64,000 nucleotides of DNA, from positions 51,825,013-51,889,012 of the forward strand of contig NW_023601754.1 in NCBI RefSeq assembly GCF_014898055.3, in the 5' to 3' direction. The number at the start of each line of letters is the position of its first letter. The first letter of the stretch is position 1. Positions 33,067-44,571 of the stretch are shown here, one piece after another. Under the pieces are notes generated by a model. It worked only from the letters and a program-made list of their open reading frames with translations, did not search any database and was not told the origin of the DNA. Source of the stretch: Talpa occidentalis. Taxonomy: Eukaryota > Chordata > Mammalia > Eulipotyphla > Talpidae. Made by a program: the position numbers and the translations under genes.

Positions 33067-34087
33067 TCAGGACACGCGGATGGCCTCGGCGCCCGCCGGC
33101 GCGCCCAGCCCGGCCCGCTCCTCGCCGCCCGCGCGCCCCTCCTCGAACTCCCGCTGGCAGCGGCGCTGCAGCTGCGTCTCCGGGGCCGGCCCGTCGGGCC
33201 AGCCGGGCCGCGCGTCCAGGGCCTCGGCCCGCAGCGCCTCCCGCCGCCGCCGCGCGCCGCCCGCCCGGCCGAGGGGTGCGAGCCGCGCGCCCCCCGCGTC
33301 CTGCGCGCCGCCCGGGCCCTGCGCGCCCTCGGGGCTGCAGCTCCAGGGGCCGTCGGGCGAGGGCGTGCCCGGGGAGTCCAGCGGCGGCGCCCAGGCCCCG
33401 GGGCCGGCGGGCTGGCCCGGGCCGGGCAGCGCGGGCGCCGACAGGGCCGAGAGGCCGTGCCGCGGAGTCTGCCGCGCGGCGTCGGCGAGGTTCAGGCCCG
33501 GGCCGGGCGCCGGGGCGCGCGCGGGGGAGCCGGCGGGAGGCCGGGGCCGCCGGCGGAGCCGCGGCCGGGTCTGGGTCTCCGGGGCCGCCTCGGGGCTGTC
33601 GGCGCCGGGCGAGGGCAGGCCCACCGCGCCCCCCGAAGGGCTGTCCAGCTTGCAGAGCTTGGGCGCCTCGGCCGGGTCGGGGGCGCCGGGGTCGTGGGGC
33701 TGCCGGCTGGGCGCGTAGGCCGACTTGATGTCCAGGGAGAAGGAGCGCTTGAGGCGGTTGGTGTCCTGGAGGCGGTCGGAGGACAGGTGCAGGCCGCGCA
33801 GGCCCTGCTGCAGCGCGCTGGTGGCCGGGGCGGGGGCCGGGGCCGGGGCCTCCCCGCCCGCGCTGGCCGCGGTGGCCGCCGAGCTCCCGGTGGCGGCGCT
33901 CTCTGAGGTAGGTGGTGGCAGGGGTGGCAGTGGGGCCGCGGGGCCCAGGAGGGGCTCGGGGGTTCCGGGGCGGGGGCCGCCCTCGCCCTGCAGGGCGGCC
34001 AGCAGCTTCAGGCTGCGCTCGTACTCCAGCAGCTGGCCCAGGAAGTTGAAGTTGGGCGAGATGGACGGGCGCCGGTCCTTCACGAAC
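33067..34087 (-). CDS. DUSP8: DUSP8 terminal coding exon 6 (disordered tail)
   Basis: Residues 274-613. It opens with RFVKDRRPSISPNFNFLGQL, the end of the catalytic fold, and continues as a Pro/Ala/Ser-rich tail. Conserved islands include ATSALQQGLRGLHLSSDRLQ, KRSFSLDIKSAYAPSR, KLCKLDSPSGG and RQTPRHGLSALSAP. Stop TGA is at 33069-33067. The exon continues into the 3' UTR. Confidence 0.94.
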
Positions 34088-37000
34088 CTGGGGACAGGCA
34101 GCTCGGTCGGACTGGGCGTCCCCTGGCCCCGGCCGCCCGCCGCGCCCACCGGCCGCCCTGGGCGCGCGGGGCGGGGGCAGGGCTCCCCCGGCTGGGGGGC
34201 GGGGACGCCCACCTGTAGGCGTCGTCGGAGGACATGCCCATGGTCTTCATGATGTAGGCGATGGCGATGGTGGCGGAGCGGGAGATGCCGGCCAGACAGT
34301 GGACGATGACCTGGCAGCTGGACAGCTTGGCTTTATCTAGGGGCGGGCGTGGGCCGGGTGAGGGCTGCTGCTGCCCACGGTCCCGCTCGGGGCGCAGCGG
34401 CCCCCGCGCCAGCCCTCCCCGCCTCTCCCCCCACGCGCCCGCCCGCTCACCGATGAACTCGATGGACCTGTCCAGCCAGGGCAGCAGCTTCTCACAGTAG
34501 CTGTCGTTGATGGGGACGCGCATGAAGCGGCTCTCGCAGATGAAGTCCGGCTTGGGGCAGGAGTTGCTGGCGTTGAGGACGTAGCTTATGCCGTTCCGTG
34601 TCATCAGGTCCTGGGGCAGGAGTGGGGTGGGCAGGGGGCAGGGACAGGAGGTTGGGGGGGGCCGGAGCCCCGCCCCGGCTCCCCACAGAAGGCTGCTGGG
34701 GGGGGGGCCGGGCCCCGCCCACCGCCCGTGGTCGGTCGCTCCCAGGAATTTCACATCCCTGGGTGGCGGCTCACCCTGTTCCCTAGTCACCATTTTTACA
34801 ACAGGGGATTCTTTCAGGCTGGCCAGGGGCCCAGTGACATCACCCTCCTGGCATGTGCTCCAGGCGCAGGCAGGGCGCCCTCCTCCCCCGGGGCCTGCCG
34901 GCCCTGCCCCCAGCCGGCTCTGCCCAGGGCCCCGCCGCCCCCCACCTGCCCCCAGCCCGCACACACCTTGTTCAGGACATCCTTCTGCGAGCCCAGGTAC
35001 AGGTGCGGCAGGATGCGCGTGAGGCCCACGCTGGGCGCGGGCAGGCAGGGCTGGGAGAGGCTCATGGGCAGCAGGGCAGCGGGCTTGCCCTCGCAGAGGC
35101 CAGGGAAGCAGGAGGAGAAGGTGGCGAAGCCCCCTGCAGAGGGAGCACAGGACAGGCACGGTGGGTGGCGGGGGCAGGCGGGGACCCTGGGCTCCCTCCG
35201 GGGGGCCACCCTACCCCACCCAGCCTGCTGCCGGCTGGAGCCTCTGCCTGCACAGCGGGCGGTGGGGGCCGGCGCTCTGCCTTTCCGGCCTGCACCACAC
35301 CCACAGCCCGCCGGCTAATTAGGGGCCAGCCCCAGGACGCTGCTGCGATGCCCATAAACCTGGGCTCCAGGTCGCCAGCCAGCACGGCCACGTATAGGCC
35401 CGGCTCGGGGCCCGGGGGCTCCTGCCATGACCACAAGGCCTGGGAGCAGCGTCCCCCACACGTGGCTGGCCAGGCCGCCTCTCCCGGATGGGCCAGCCCT
35501 CCCCGCCTAGGGGCCGGCCCGCACGGGCTTCTGAGGGCCCCCCCCGACATGACGTCATCCTGGAACCGGCGTGGCCGGCAGGGCACAGTGCTGTGTGAGG
35601 CCAGGCCCGCCGGCAGAAGATGGAGGTGCAGAGGGGCCGCACTGGGGGGCCCTGGGGCGGGGTGCATGGGCACGTGGCGGGCATGTGGTTGCTGCCTCCC
35701 CACAGCCAAGGCCACGGCCACAGGTGGACACAGGGCCACCTCCCGCCAGGCGGGCCTCAGGCCGAATCTCGCTGGAGAGCGACTACCTGCAGAGCTGGGC
35801 CTCAGCTGCGGTGTCCTCACCCTGCCCGCCACGCGGCCCCGGGAATTCCCTGTGCAGCCGGGGGACAACGGGCTGCCGGGGTCACCTCTGACCCCCTGGC
35901 GCCCAGTGGCTGCCGGCCCTCCATAGGGCCGCCTAGCAGCACCTGGGGCTGGCCACCTTGGGGGCACAAGTCCCCCTGCAGAGTCCCCGCCCAAGCCTGG
36001 GGGCTGCTGCTCCCCAGTGGGTCTCTGGGTCCACAGACAACTGAGCCCCACATAGGCGGCTGAGGAAAGAGACAGGGGCTCAGGCCAGCCCAGGCCTGCT
36101 CCCCCGCCCCAGGTCTGCCGAGCAGGCTGCGCTGGGACCTGGTGCTTCCTGGGGGCCTCGGTCTCCAGCCCCGGCCTGCCCAGCGGCCAGCCTGCGCAGA
36201 TCCCAAGCAGAACGCTGTGGTGTGCACGCCCCGCCCCACAGAGGCTTGGCACCGGGGCCACAGAAGAGGGGCCCTCTGGGCTGGGCACAAGCCTTGGAGA
36301 AGGGGAACCAGCTTTTGGGGCAGGGAGGGGCCAAGGCTGTGGCACCCCAAGGAGGCTTTGCTGGGCTTGGCCCATCCAGCCCACACAGGGCAGAGCCAGG
36401 GCTCTCCCGGCGGCCCCTGGGGGTAGCCCTGGGGAGCAGGGCCTGGGCCATCTCTCCAGAGCCCCCACCCAGGGGGCCCCCCCTTCCCAGGCCCTCTGCA
36501 GCGGCTAGCCATGGGGGCGGGGGCCCCTGACCGGAGCCCCTGGGCGGCAGCTCAGTCTGCACGGGCTCTAGAACCGCACGTCCTCTGGCGGGGGACCCCT
36601 GCCTCCAAGGTGCCCGAGAGGTGCCTCTGCTCAGGAAGGGCCCCCAGCCCTGCCTGCTCTGCATCTAGCGTCAGAGGGCACCCCTCTCTCCTCTGTCCAG
36701 ACTCCACACAAGGGAGCGCTGGGGCCAGCAGAGCCCCCTCCACCCCTCGAGGGCAGCACCCTGCTCCCCCACTGTCCTCCAGTCCCCACCTCCCTGCTGG
36801 GCTTTGGGTCGGCGCGGACCACACCTGTCCCGCAGCAGGACCCCAGCGGTCAGGGGCTGCAGCCACTGGGCCCTTAAAGGCACAGGCTCCCCTCTGGCCG
36901 GCACCCCATAGTTGCTTGGCCCTGCAGTTGGGGGGCTCACAGCTGCCTGGGAGGGGCGCATTCCTCCCCTCCAGGTGCGTCGCCCTCATCTGGACTCTGC

Positions 37001-39515
37001 ACCCCCAAGGAGGGGCCCATCTGTCCTCCCTGGGGGGAGCACCCCTCTCCTCACGTCACCCTGTCCTCGCAGGCTTGGGAAGAGCCATGTGGAGCGGGGA
37101 AGGTGCTCATTACTGGTGGGCGCTGTGGGCCAAGTCAGGAGGGGGCCGGAGTGGGCGCCCCAGGGCCCGGAGCTGGCAGTTAGGCCCAGAAGCGCCCTCC
37201 TCCCGCCCACCCCAGCCACGCCTGCCCTGCTGCGAGACAAAGCCGGGGCACAGGGCTTCGTGCCTGCCGGAGGGGCCCCACGCGGGCCTGCACGGCCAGG
37301 CAGGGAGCGTACCCTCTCCCGGCTCTGGTCAGAGGGCCTGCGCTCCTGGCTTCGGGACCCCGGGTTCACGCACACCCATCTCCCCCGGGCAGCTCAGCCC
37401 ACGACCGACCCTGGTGGGTCGCGGTGCAGGCCCAGGGCGCAGGCCCAGGGCGCAGAGAGCGGGCGCCGGAGTGCACCCGCCGTGCTGCTGGTGGGAGTTC
37501 AGGCAGGTGCGCGGCCAAGGCCTGTTGTGCGTGCGCGCCCCCGCCACAGCCCCGCGCACAGACCAGGGCCCGGGGCACCGCTCATTGGCCTGGGCGGGAG
37601 GCAGCTCCAGGGCCCGAGACCCTGCCACCTTGGCTGGGAGGCTCCACAGATGCCCCCTCAGTCACCACCTGTGGGGAGGCTCTGCGGGTGCCTGGGGTGT
37701 CCCCGCCTCCAGGCTGGCTGGACTGGTTTTGGGGTGGGGAGCCGGGGGGAGCCTCTGCAGGCACCCCACACAGCAGCACCAGGGGCCCTCCCAGCAGGGC
37801 TGGATGCTGCCGAGTGAGGGACTCTGAGCGGTCGCTCTTGGCTTCCAGGGACACGTGTCCCCCGCCACCCCTGCACCTGCTCCTGGTGGGGTGGGTCCCA
37901 TTGGAGGGTTCCTGAAATGTGAGGGCCCAGGCAGCGGGACAGTGGGCCCCAGTAGCCGAGACCCCCCCGTCCAGGCAGACGCTGGCCTGGGCCGGAGCCC
38001 AGCTCCTCCCAGCCCCTCAGCCCCATGACAGAGGCAGGACGCACCTGTGAGGATGGCCACGCTGTGGAAGCAGCCGTCCAGCTTGCTCAGCAGGATGGAG
38101 AGGAAGCTGTCCGCGGCCAGCACGCTGGCATCCCGTGTGCTCTGGTCATAGACCACCACGTCCTGCGGCTCCGTGGCCTCCACCTGGGGACCGTGAGGCC
38201 AGCGGTCAGGGTGAGGCCAGTGGTCACCCGCTCCCCACCCGTACCTGGACAGGACCGAGGACACTCCCTGGCCGCAGGGGTGGAACAGGCCCCAGGGGCC
38301 ACACGGGCGCCCATTCAGGGACACTCCCAGGGCGGCCCTGGCAACAGACACTGCCCATCGCGGTGCCTCTGGCTGGGGCCCTTGCGCTCTGTGCCAGTGA
38401 TGGGGAAACTGCAGGTGTCCAAGTGGGACGGGGGACCCCTCTACCGGCCAGATGTGCTGGCCCAGCCGGGCCCGGAGGCGCCCCGCCCCCCACACAGCCT
38501 CAGGCCAGCTGAGCGCCAGCCGGGGCGCTGATATCACCAGCAGCCGATGGCATCGCGCTCTGGCCCGGAGTCCTGCGGGGTGATTAATCACTGGGTTCCC
38601 CTCCTTGGAGGCTGTGGCTGCGGGAGCCAGTGCTGGCCTCGGGCAGGGGATACCCCCAAGGCGGATCCACCTGGGCCCTCTCGCATCCCAGCTCTTCGGG
38701 GGCAGAGCCTGGGCCTGAGACCATCCCGCAGTCTGTAGACGGCCTGGCACGCCACCCCCAGGTGCCACTGTCTGCCTGGGCACTGGCTAAATGGGCCCCG
38801 TAACTGGACTTGCTGCTCCCAGGAGCGGTGACAGGACCGTCCACAGTGGTGGCTGAGACATTCCTGGGGGCCAGAGAGCACTCTGGGTCACTCGCGACCC
38901 AAGAGGAGAGGCCGGGCCGGTGCCCTGACCGCCCTCTCCCGGGGAACCCTCCCTCGCCGAGGGTATGGCTGGCTGTCTGCCCCGCCCCGCCTTGCCCCGC
39001 CCCGCAGTAGCACCCACCGAGCCGCCGGCCGGGGAGCCCCAGGAGGGGCCAGGCCACATCCCTGCTTGGCGTGTGGAGACCTCCTGGGGGCTGGGTGAGG
39101 ACCCCGACAGGGTAGAGGCATGGGAAGGAGCAGGTGTCAGCGAGGGCCCCCGGGGAGGGTGTTCCCGCCTCTCCAGTGGGGAGCAGAGGGGCAGGGCAGC
39201 CCACCAGGCCCCAGGGTGGGCTGGCCCAGGGCCTCGCGCCGGGCCGGGGTCGGGGCCTGCTGCGGGGCGGGCGGGGGCGTGTACCTTGGTGCGTGCGGCC
39301 GGCTGGACGAGCTCCGCGATGGTCACGGCGCCCTGCTGCAGCCTGCGCTTCACCAGCTTGGAGCAGCAGATGTTGACGGAGCTGAGCACGTGCCAGCTGT
39401 CGTACTCCACGAAGGGGCGGCTGTCGATGACCAGCGGCCCCCCGGGCCCGCCCCGCAGCAGGCTGGCCAGCTTCTTGGCATCCATCACCTTCCGAGGGAG
39501 CCGGTCTCCGGCCAT
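33067..39515 (-). CDS. DUSP8: DUSP8, dual-specificity phosphatase 8 (complete, 6 coding exons, 613 aa)
   Basis: DUSP8 (hVH5/M3-6) removes phosphates from the Thr and Tyr of the JNK and p38 activation loops and is enriched in brain, heart and skeletal muscle. Coding exons: 39515-39285, 38183-38045, 35133-34967, 34610-34451, 34336-34213, 34087-33067; all GT-AG and in phase. Residues 12-138 form the rhodanese/CH2 domain, with the kinase-docking cluster KLVKRRL at 53-59. The catalytic domain is about 160-302: general acid D215 (VPIND), signature HCLAGISRS with catalytic C246 and R252. The last exon encodes a long disordered Pro/Ser/Ala-rich tail ending EAIRVS. Human DUSP8 is 625 aa. The start is set by MAGDRLPRKVMDAKK. 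All key residues are intact, so the gene should be functional. Confidence 0.96.
34213..34336 (-). CDS. DUSP8: DUSP8 coding exon 5 (active site)
   Basis: Residues 233-274 with the phosphatase loop VHCLAGISRS (C246, R252) and the following helix ATIAIAYIMKTMGMSSDDAY. Acceptor CCCTAG ends at 34337 and the donor GTGGGC begins at 34212. Confidence 0.95.
34451..34610 (-). CDS. DUSP8: DUSP8 coding exon 4
   Basis: Residues 180-233, including the general-acid aspartate D215 in RVPIND. Acceptor CCCCAG ends at 34611 and the donor GTGAGC begins at 34450. Confidence 0.94.
34967..35133 (-). CDS. DUSP8: DUSP8 coding exon 3
   Basis: Residues 124-179: the end of the CH2 domain (GGFATFSSCFPGLCEGK) and the entry to the catalytic domain (LTRILPHLYLGSQKDVLNK). 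Acceptor CTGCAG ends at 35134 and the donor GTGTGT begins at 34966. Confidence 0.94.
38045..38183 (-). CDS. DUSP8: DUSP8 coding exon 2
   Basis: Residues 78-124 of the CH2 domain, from VEATEPQDVVVYDQST to SVAILTG. Acceptor CCCCAG ends at 38184 and the donor GTGCGT begins at 38044. Confidence 0.94.
39285..39515 (-). CDS. DUSP8: DUSP8 coding exon 1 (exon begins near 39597)
   Basis: Encodes residues 1-77 with the start of the CH2 domain and the docking cluster KLVKRRLQQG. The donor GTACAC begins at 39284. An acceptor CAG at 39600-39598 on the minus strand puts 82 bases of 5' UTR in this exon, which fits a non-coding first exon upstream. Confidence 0.94.
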
Positions 39516-39563
39516 GGTGGGGCAGTGGCGGCGGGGAGGGGGTGGCCCCTGGCGAGACGCGGC

Positions 39564-39587
39564 CTACAGCGCTGAGGGACTGGGCAT
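39564..39587 (-). CDS. Upstream ORF in the DUSP8 5' UTR (7 codons)
   Basis: On the gene strand, ATG at 39587-39585 opens a frame Met-Pro-Ser-Pro-Ser-Ala-Leu that stops at TAG 39566-39564, about 48 bases before the DUSP8 start codon. It lies entirely inside the inferred coding exon 1, downstream of the acceptor at 39598. A short upstream ORF of this kind usually lowers translation of the main frame. No function of the peptide is claimed. Confidence 0.5.
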   Translation of the reverse strand: MPSPSAL

Positions 39588-41402
39588 GGCGCTAGACCTG
39601 CGGGCGGGGAGAGGGGTGCTGGTCAGCGCTGCTGCTGCCGCCCAGGCCGGGCCCTGCAGTGGGGACCCTGACCCCCGCCTGGGGCTGCCTCCCTCTGGGC
39701 CATCGGCGTCCCTTTGGCTCTTGAGTGAAGTCACCCCCATCTCAGGGGCAAGCCGGAGTGCGGCCCCTGAGCTGGAGGGCCGGTCACCTGCCCGCTACTG
39801 GGGACCGCAGAGCGAGCAGGCGCGGGTGGACGCACAGGCACCGCGGACCCTCCCTCGTTCTGGAACATGCCGCCCTTTCCCGGGGTCACGGACGTCCCCT
39901 CCTCAGGCCACTGACCGCCGCCTCTGGCCCCTCATAAGGTGGGCGGGAACCTGCCCTCCCCGCCAAGCCCCTGCCCCTCTCCCGCCACCCCCTCGCCCCG
40001 CAGAGCCCTGCCGTAAGCGGGTCATCCCGACTGCGGCGGGTGGACAGGGCACCACAGAGGGACAGTTGGTCAGGGCTGCCTCCCTATGTCCAGGGGCCCT
40101 GGAGCAGCGGCCAGGGCAGGGCCTGGGGGCGCGGGAGGCCCCCCCCACCCTGTGGGCCCTCGCAGGCCCTGCGCACTGGTAGCCGCCTGCCTGGCAGAGC
40201 CGCGTCCTGGTCGGTGCAGGCCCAGCTGGGGCCAGCTGCAGGCAGGGGGAGCTCAGCCCAAGGACCAGGGCCAGGGTGGGGGCCACACCTAGGGCTCTGG
40301 GCTGCTAGACCTGGCCCGACCTCCAGGGCCCTTGCGCGGAGGCTGGGGAATGAGCAGGGAAGCCTGAGCAAGCCCATGGGGGGTGGGGGGTGACCTCTGC
40401 GGCCCCCCCCCGGGGTCACCTATCCTGTCGCTGGCCAGAACAGGCCTTTCTTGCAAGCCACGCAGGCCCCACAGCCTTGGGGAGTCCGCGGCGTCAGGAA
40501 ATATGGCTGCTTTAGAGTCAGGGAGGGTGGACCAGGCCAAGGTCACCCCAAGGAGCCTGGCCCGAAGCCCAGGCTGCGGGCTGCCTCCTCAGGTGTCTCC
40601 CACCATGCCCCGCCACGCTCCCGGTGAGCTCCCACCTCGGCTACATGGGCATCGGGGAGGCACTCTGGGCCTGCATGCTGCCCTGCACCTGGGGGCCCCC
40701 GAGAGGCATGTGTGGGGGCGCACAGAGACCCCCCCAGCGGCACCTCTGGGGGCAGGATGCTGGTGTGCAGCCAGGGCAGCTGCCCCTCCTGAGGGCACAG
40801 CGGGAGGGTTCAATTGAAGAGCTGCCTGGAGGGGCGAAGGCCGCCGCCTGGGGCTCTGTCTAAGGGGAGTCCTGCCTGCCTGCTTGCTGAGGGGCCCCCA
40901 ATTCAATTTCTGTACAAGCTGTTTTGGGGAATCCTGGCTCTCCCCTGACGTTTGTCAGGCCGTGAACCACCAGGACCTCCAGGCACTTCTCAAGTGCAGC
41001 CCCAGCCGGGGGTGCCCGAGGGGCCTGTGCAGGCGAGGGCTCAGAGCACGGGGGCTCCAGCACGGTGGGGGGCAGGGAGGGAGGGGCGCCTGCGGGCACC
41101 ACCACTGCAGGGGAGGGCCTGGGTTGGCGCCCTCTCCACAAATGCGGCGGTGGCCGCAGAAAGGGTGGAGGGGCGGGGGAGCCCAACAGGGAAGCCAGGG
41201 CCGGAGGGGAGCGCGGGGAGAGCCGCCGCCTGGCCGGGTGGGCAGGGGCAGGAGGCGGAGGGGCGGTCGGCTGGGCTCCTCGGCCCTACCTGGTCCCCCA
41301 CCGTGTCGTCCCCCTCCCAAGGAGCCCTCTGGTGCGCCCATTAACCACTGCGGTATTGTTATTTGCAGCCAGGGGGACTCATTAGCAAGTTAGCACCTCC
41401 GT

Positions 41403-41416
41403 GTTGCCATGGCAAC
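41403..41416. promoter_or_regulatory. Palindromic RFX X-box in DUSP8 intron 1
   Basis: GTTGCCATGGCAAC is a perfect 14-base palindrome and an exact match to the RFX dimer consensus GTNRCCNNRGYAAC. Nearby sequence (41335-41400) is less GC-rich than its surroundings and contains ATTAACC and TTAGCAAGTTAGC. The block looks like a compact enhancer. Confidence 0.55.
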
Positions 41417-43773
41417 AGCAGAGGTGCCAGGCAACCGCTGCGGCAGCCAGGAGCGGGCGCTGCGGCAGCAGCCCCCCTCGCTCCGCCCCTGCAGGTGCCC
41501 AGGAGTGAGCGGGCGGCCCTAGGCGCCATGTCCCGGCCAGGTGGCAGGGTCCTCCCGTGCTGCACCCACGGGCCCGCGGCGCCCCAGTGCCCGAGCACAC
41601 GCTCAGCTCTGCAGCTCTCTCCCTGCTCCCGGCCAAGGTCCGGCCTGAGCTCTGTGCCCACCCCTGGACTGCTTGGACCTCAAGCTCCTGGGGCGCGGTG
41701 GTGCACCCCACCTCCTGAAGATGCTGTGGAGCCGGGCCTCACACAGCCCAGGGTAGGGTGCCCCCGGCAGCCGGTGAGGGGCCAGGTGGGCATGGAGGGG
41801 CAGGATGGGGGGGAGCTGGGGCCTCCCCACTAAGAGAACCTTGTGGTTCTCAGACCCCACCCTGGGGACCCAGAGGGGCCACGATCAGCAGCGGCCCTGC
41901 CATAGCTGGCGGGTGCTCGCCCCAGGGGCCCTGCAAATGCTCAGTGCCAGGGGGCGGTGGTCCCCACTGAAGGCAGGAGGCCCCTCCCTGCCTGCTGGGC
42001 AGCCCCCTTTCCAGGTAGGGGGGTGTGGCTGGACACACCCCTTCGCACCTTGGTCTCCTGTGCACATGTCCTCATGCTCTGCACCCCGGTGCCCCCTGTC
42101 CTGGCCCCATCACCCTGTTTATGTCCCAGCATGTGTTGGCCAGGAGCAGCCCGCTGCCCGCCACGGTGCCCCTAGGTACCTCTGCTCAGTGCTGCAGGGC
42201 CCTTCCCCAGGCGAGGATGGGGGCTGGCCTCACTCAGCGTGCCATGCCTGGACACGTGGGGAAAATGGGGCGCCAGCGTGGAGGGGTGTCCAGCTTGGCA
42301 CCCTGGGCCAGTTGGGAGGCAGGCTGCCACAGCTAGTGCCAGCGGGGTGCCTGGAGGGTGGTGACCTGAGCACCCACACGGCGAGGCAGGTGCCTGAGCG
42401 CCCGCACAGCCCAGCTCTCCTGTACCTCCACTCGTCTCCTCCGGGACCCCAAAGGGCCTCACGCTTCTCCCGTCTCAGCTCGGGGGCATGCGATAAGACC
42501 CACACTGGCCTCTGCCTTGCCTCTGCTGGGCCAAAGGCAAGGTCAACAGAGCCAGCCCGGCCTGGGGAGGCCGCGGGCCCTTAGCTCCGGTTGAGGGTGG
42601 GGGGAGGGGGAGGGTCTGGCCGGGGTCCTGACGGGCAGGCCTAGGAGTCCCTGCTCCCACTGGTGTCCTGACCCACTATCCCGTGGGCCTGCCGCTGGCC
42701 CCGGCCCCGTGCAACACACAGCTTGGCCACTGCCCGAACAGCCGGTGCCCACGGCCTGCCCGCGCCTCCCGAGATGGGGCTGCCCCCCGGCCTCTCCCCA
42801 GGCTGCGCACGCAGGACACACGCACGGCACCCCCGCACCCTCAGCTCCGGCCACCCTGGCGGTGGCGCCCCAGGCCTCCGTGCAGGTGAAACCTCTGGCC
42901 CCGGGGTCAGCCTTGGCTCGGGAGGAGAGACGCCCAGGCAGGGTCCTGGAGCAGAAGCGGCTTCGACCCTCTGTCCGCCTGTCGTCCTCTGCAGGTTCTC
43001 ACTGTCCCGAGGCAGCCTCGGGCAGGAGCAGCCCGCAGGCTGAGGGCAGTGGGAGGGGTTTGAGTCGGGGGTCTGGAGGAGCTCTCAGGCCCCCCCCCCC
43101 GGGCGCCCATCTGGAGGGTCCTGGCTGACCCTGGGTGCACCGGCAGGCAGGGACGGCGCCCCTGGGGGAGCGACACGGCCCCCTCTGCCCTGGAGCCTCA
43201 GGCCTCTCAGCCGGTGGGGGCAGGGACAGAACCAGGGGAGCCCCGCTGCAGGGTCAGCAGCTCCCCTGGCCCCAGGATGCAGGGGACCACTGCCAGACTG
43301 CACGTGTCCTGCCAACGTCCTGCCGGCTCCGCCACCCACTGCCCCTCCTGCCGCAGCGCCAGAGTCCCCCTCCCCCGCAGCGGAGCACCCCCACCGCCCA
43401 GCGGAAGCCAGCAAGTCTGCAGCGGGGCCGGAGGGCCACTCTCCGGGGGTGCCGGGGGAGGGGCGCGGGGTCCACTCTGACCCTCCTCCCAGGCCTGGGC
43501 ACCCTGGGTGCCCCCCAGGTGGGCAGATCAGCGGAGGCAGGCTGATGGCATTCAGCCTGGCAGTGCCAGCCCCTCCCGCAGCCCCCGCGCTGCCTCTGCA
43601 GCGGGTCTTTATTCCAGAGGCCGCGGAGCGCAGGAGGCGGGTGCCCGCGGCCGGCCGCAGGGGAGAGGGCGCCCGGCCCGGCCCCGCCCGCCTCCCGGCC
43701 CGGCCTGACGACCTTCTCCGGCTCTGCGCCCCGAGAGCGCCTGGCCAGCGGGGCTGGGGCTGGAGCCGGGGCC

Positions 43774-44080
43774 AGGCAGGTCCCCCGCAGGTCCCCCGGC
43801 AGGTCCCCCGGCAGGTCCCCGGCAGGTCCCCCGCAGGTCCCCCGGCAGGTCCCCCGGCAGGTCCCCCGCAGGTCCCCCGGCAGGTCCCCCGGCAGGTCCC
43901 CCGCAGGTCCCCCGGCAGGTCCCCCGGCAGGTCCCCCGGCAGGTCCCCCGCAGGTCCCCCCGCAGGTCCCCCGGCAGGTCCCCCGGCAGGTCCCCCCGGC
44001 AGGTCCCCCCGCAGGTCCCCCCGCAGGTCCCCCGCAGGTCCCCCGGCAGGTCCCCCGGCAGGCCCCCCGGCAGGCCCCGG
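43774..44080. repeat. Minisatellite of about 26 GGCAGGTCCCCC units in DUSP8 intron 1
   Basis: About 26 tandem copies of an 11-12 base unit GGCAGGTCCCCC, varying only in the G and C run lengths, with two terminal copies reading GGCCCC instead of GGTCCCC. It begins about 125 bases downstream of the inferred DUSP8 first-exon donor. On the DUSP8 sense strand the units read GGGGGACCTGCC, giving regularly spaced G tracts. Confidence 0.92.
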
Positions 44081-44204
44081 CCGCCCTCGAGTGCCCGGGT
44101 CCTGAGCGCCCGCCGCCCGCGCAGCCCGGAATGGCCGAGGGGCGGCTCCCGGCTCCCCGCCCGCCCGCGCCCCCCGCCCGCGCCCCCCGCCCGCCCGCGC
44201 TCAC

Positions 44205-44570
44205 CTGGCCGCGCTCCGGGCCCCGCCGCCTCAGGGCGCCCCCCGGCCGCGCCGCCCCTGGGCCCGGCGGGGCCCGCGCAGCCGGCAGGGGCCGAGGGAC
44301 TTGCGGGCCGCGTCGCCGTCGCCGCCGCCGCGGGGAGCGCTCGCCGGGCCGGGGCGCGCAGTGCGGCGGGCGCGCGCGGGGGGCGCGCATCCCCGGGCCG
44401 GCGGCGGCGGGCGGCGGGCGGCGGGCTCGGCTCGGCTCGGGGGCGGCGGGCGGGCGGGGGTGCGGGCGGGGCGCGGGCGGGCGGGGCGCGGGCGGGGTGC
44501 GGGCGGGCGGGGTTCGGGCGGGCGGGCGGGCGGGCGCCCGAGTGACAGGCGGGCGGGCGGGGCGGGCGCG
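44205..44570 (-). other. DUSP8: Probable non-coding first exon of DUSP8
   Basis: On the gene strand GCGGCCAG is followed by GTGAGC at 44204, a strong donor inside the CpG island 4.6 kb upstream of the coding-exon-1 acceptor at 39598. Joining the two gives a 5' UTR with only the short upstream ORF before MAGDRLP. The 5' end is unknown; about 44570 is a guess just downstream of the CRE/CCAAT cluster. Confidence 0.5.
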
Positions 44571-44571
44571 G

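Noticed and set aside
43774..44080. Dense CAGGT motifs read as repeated plus-strand splice donors or E-box-like sites
   Set aside because: They result from the 11-12 base unit of the minisatellite. No plus-strand transcript or exon is recognisable there.
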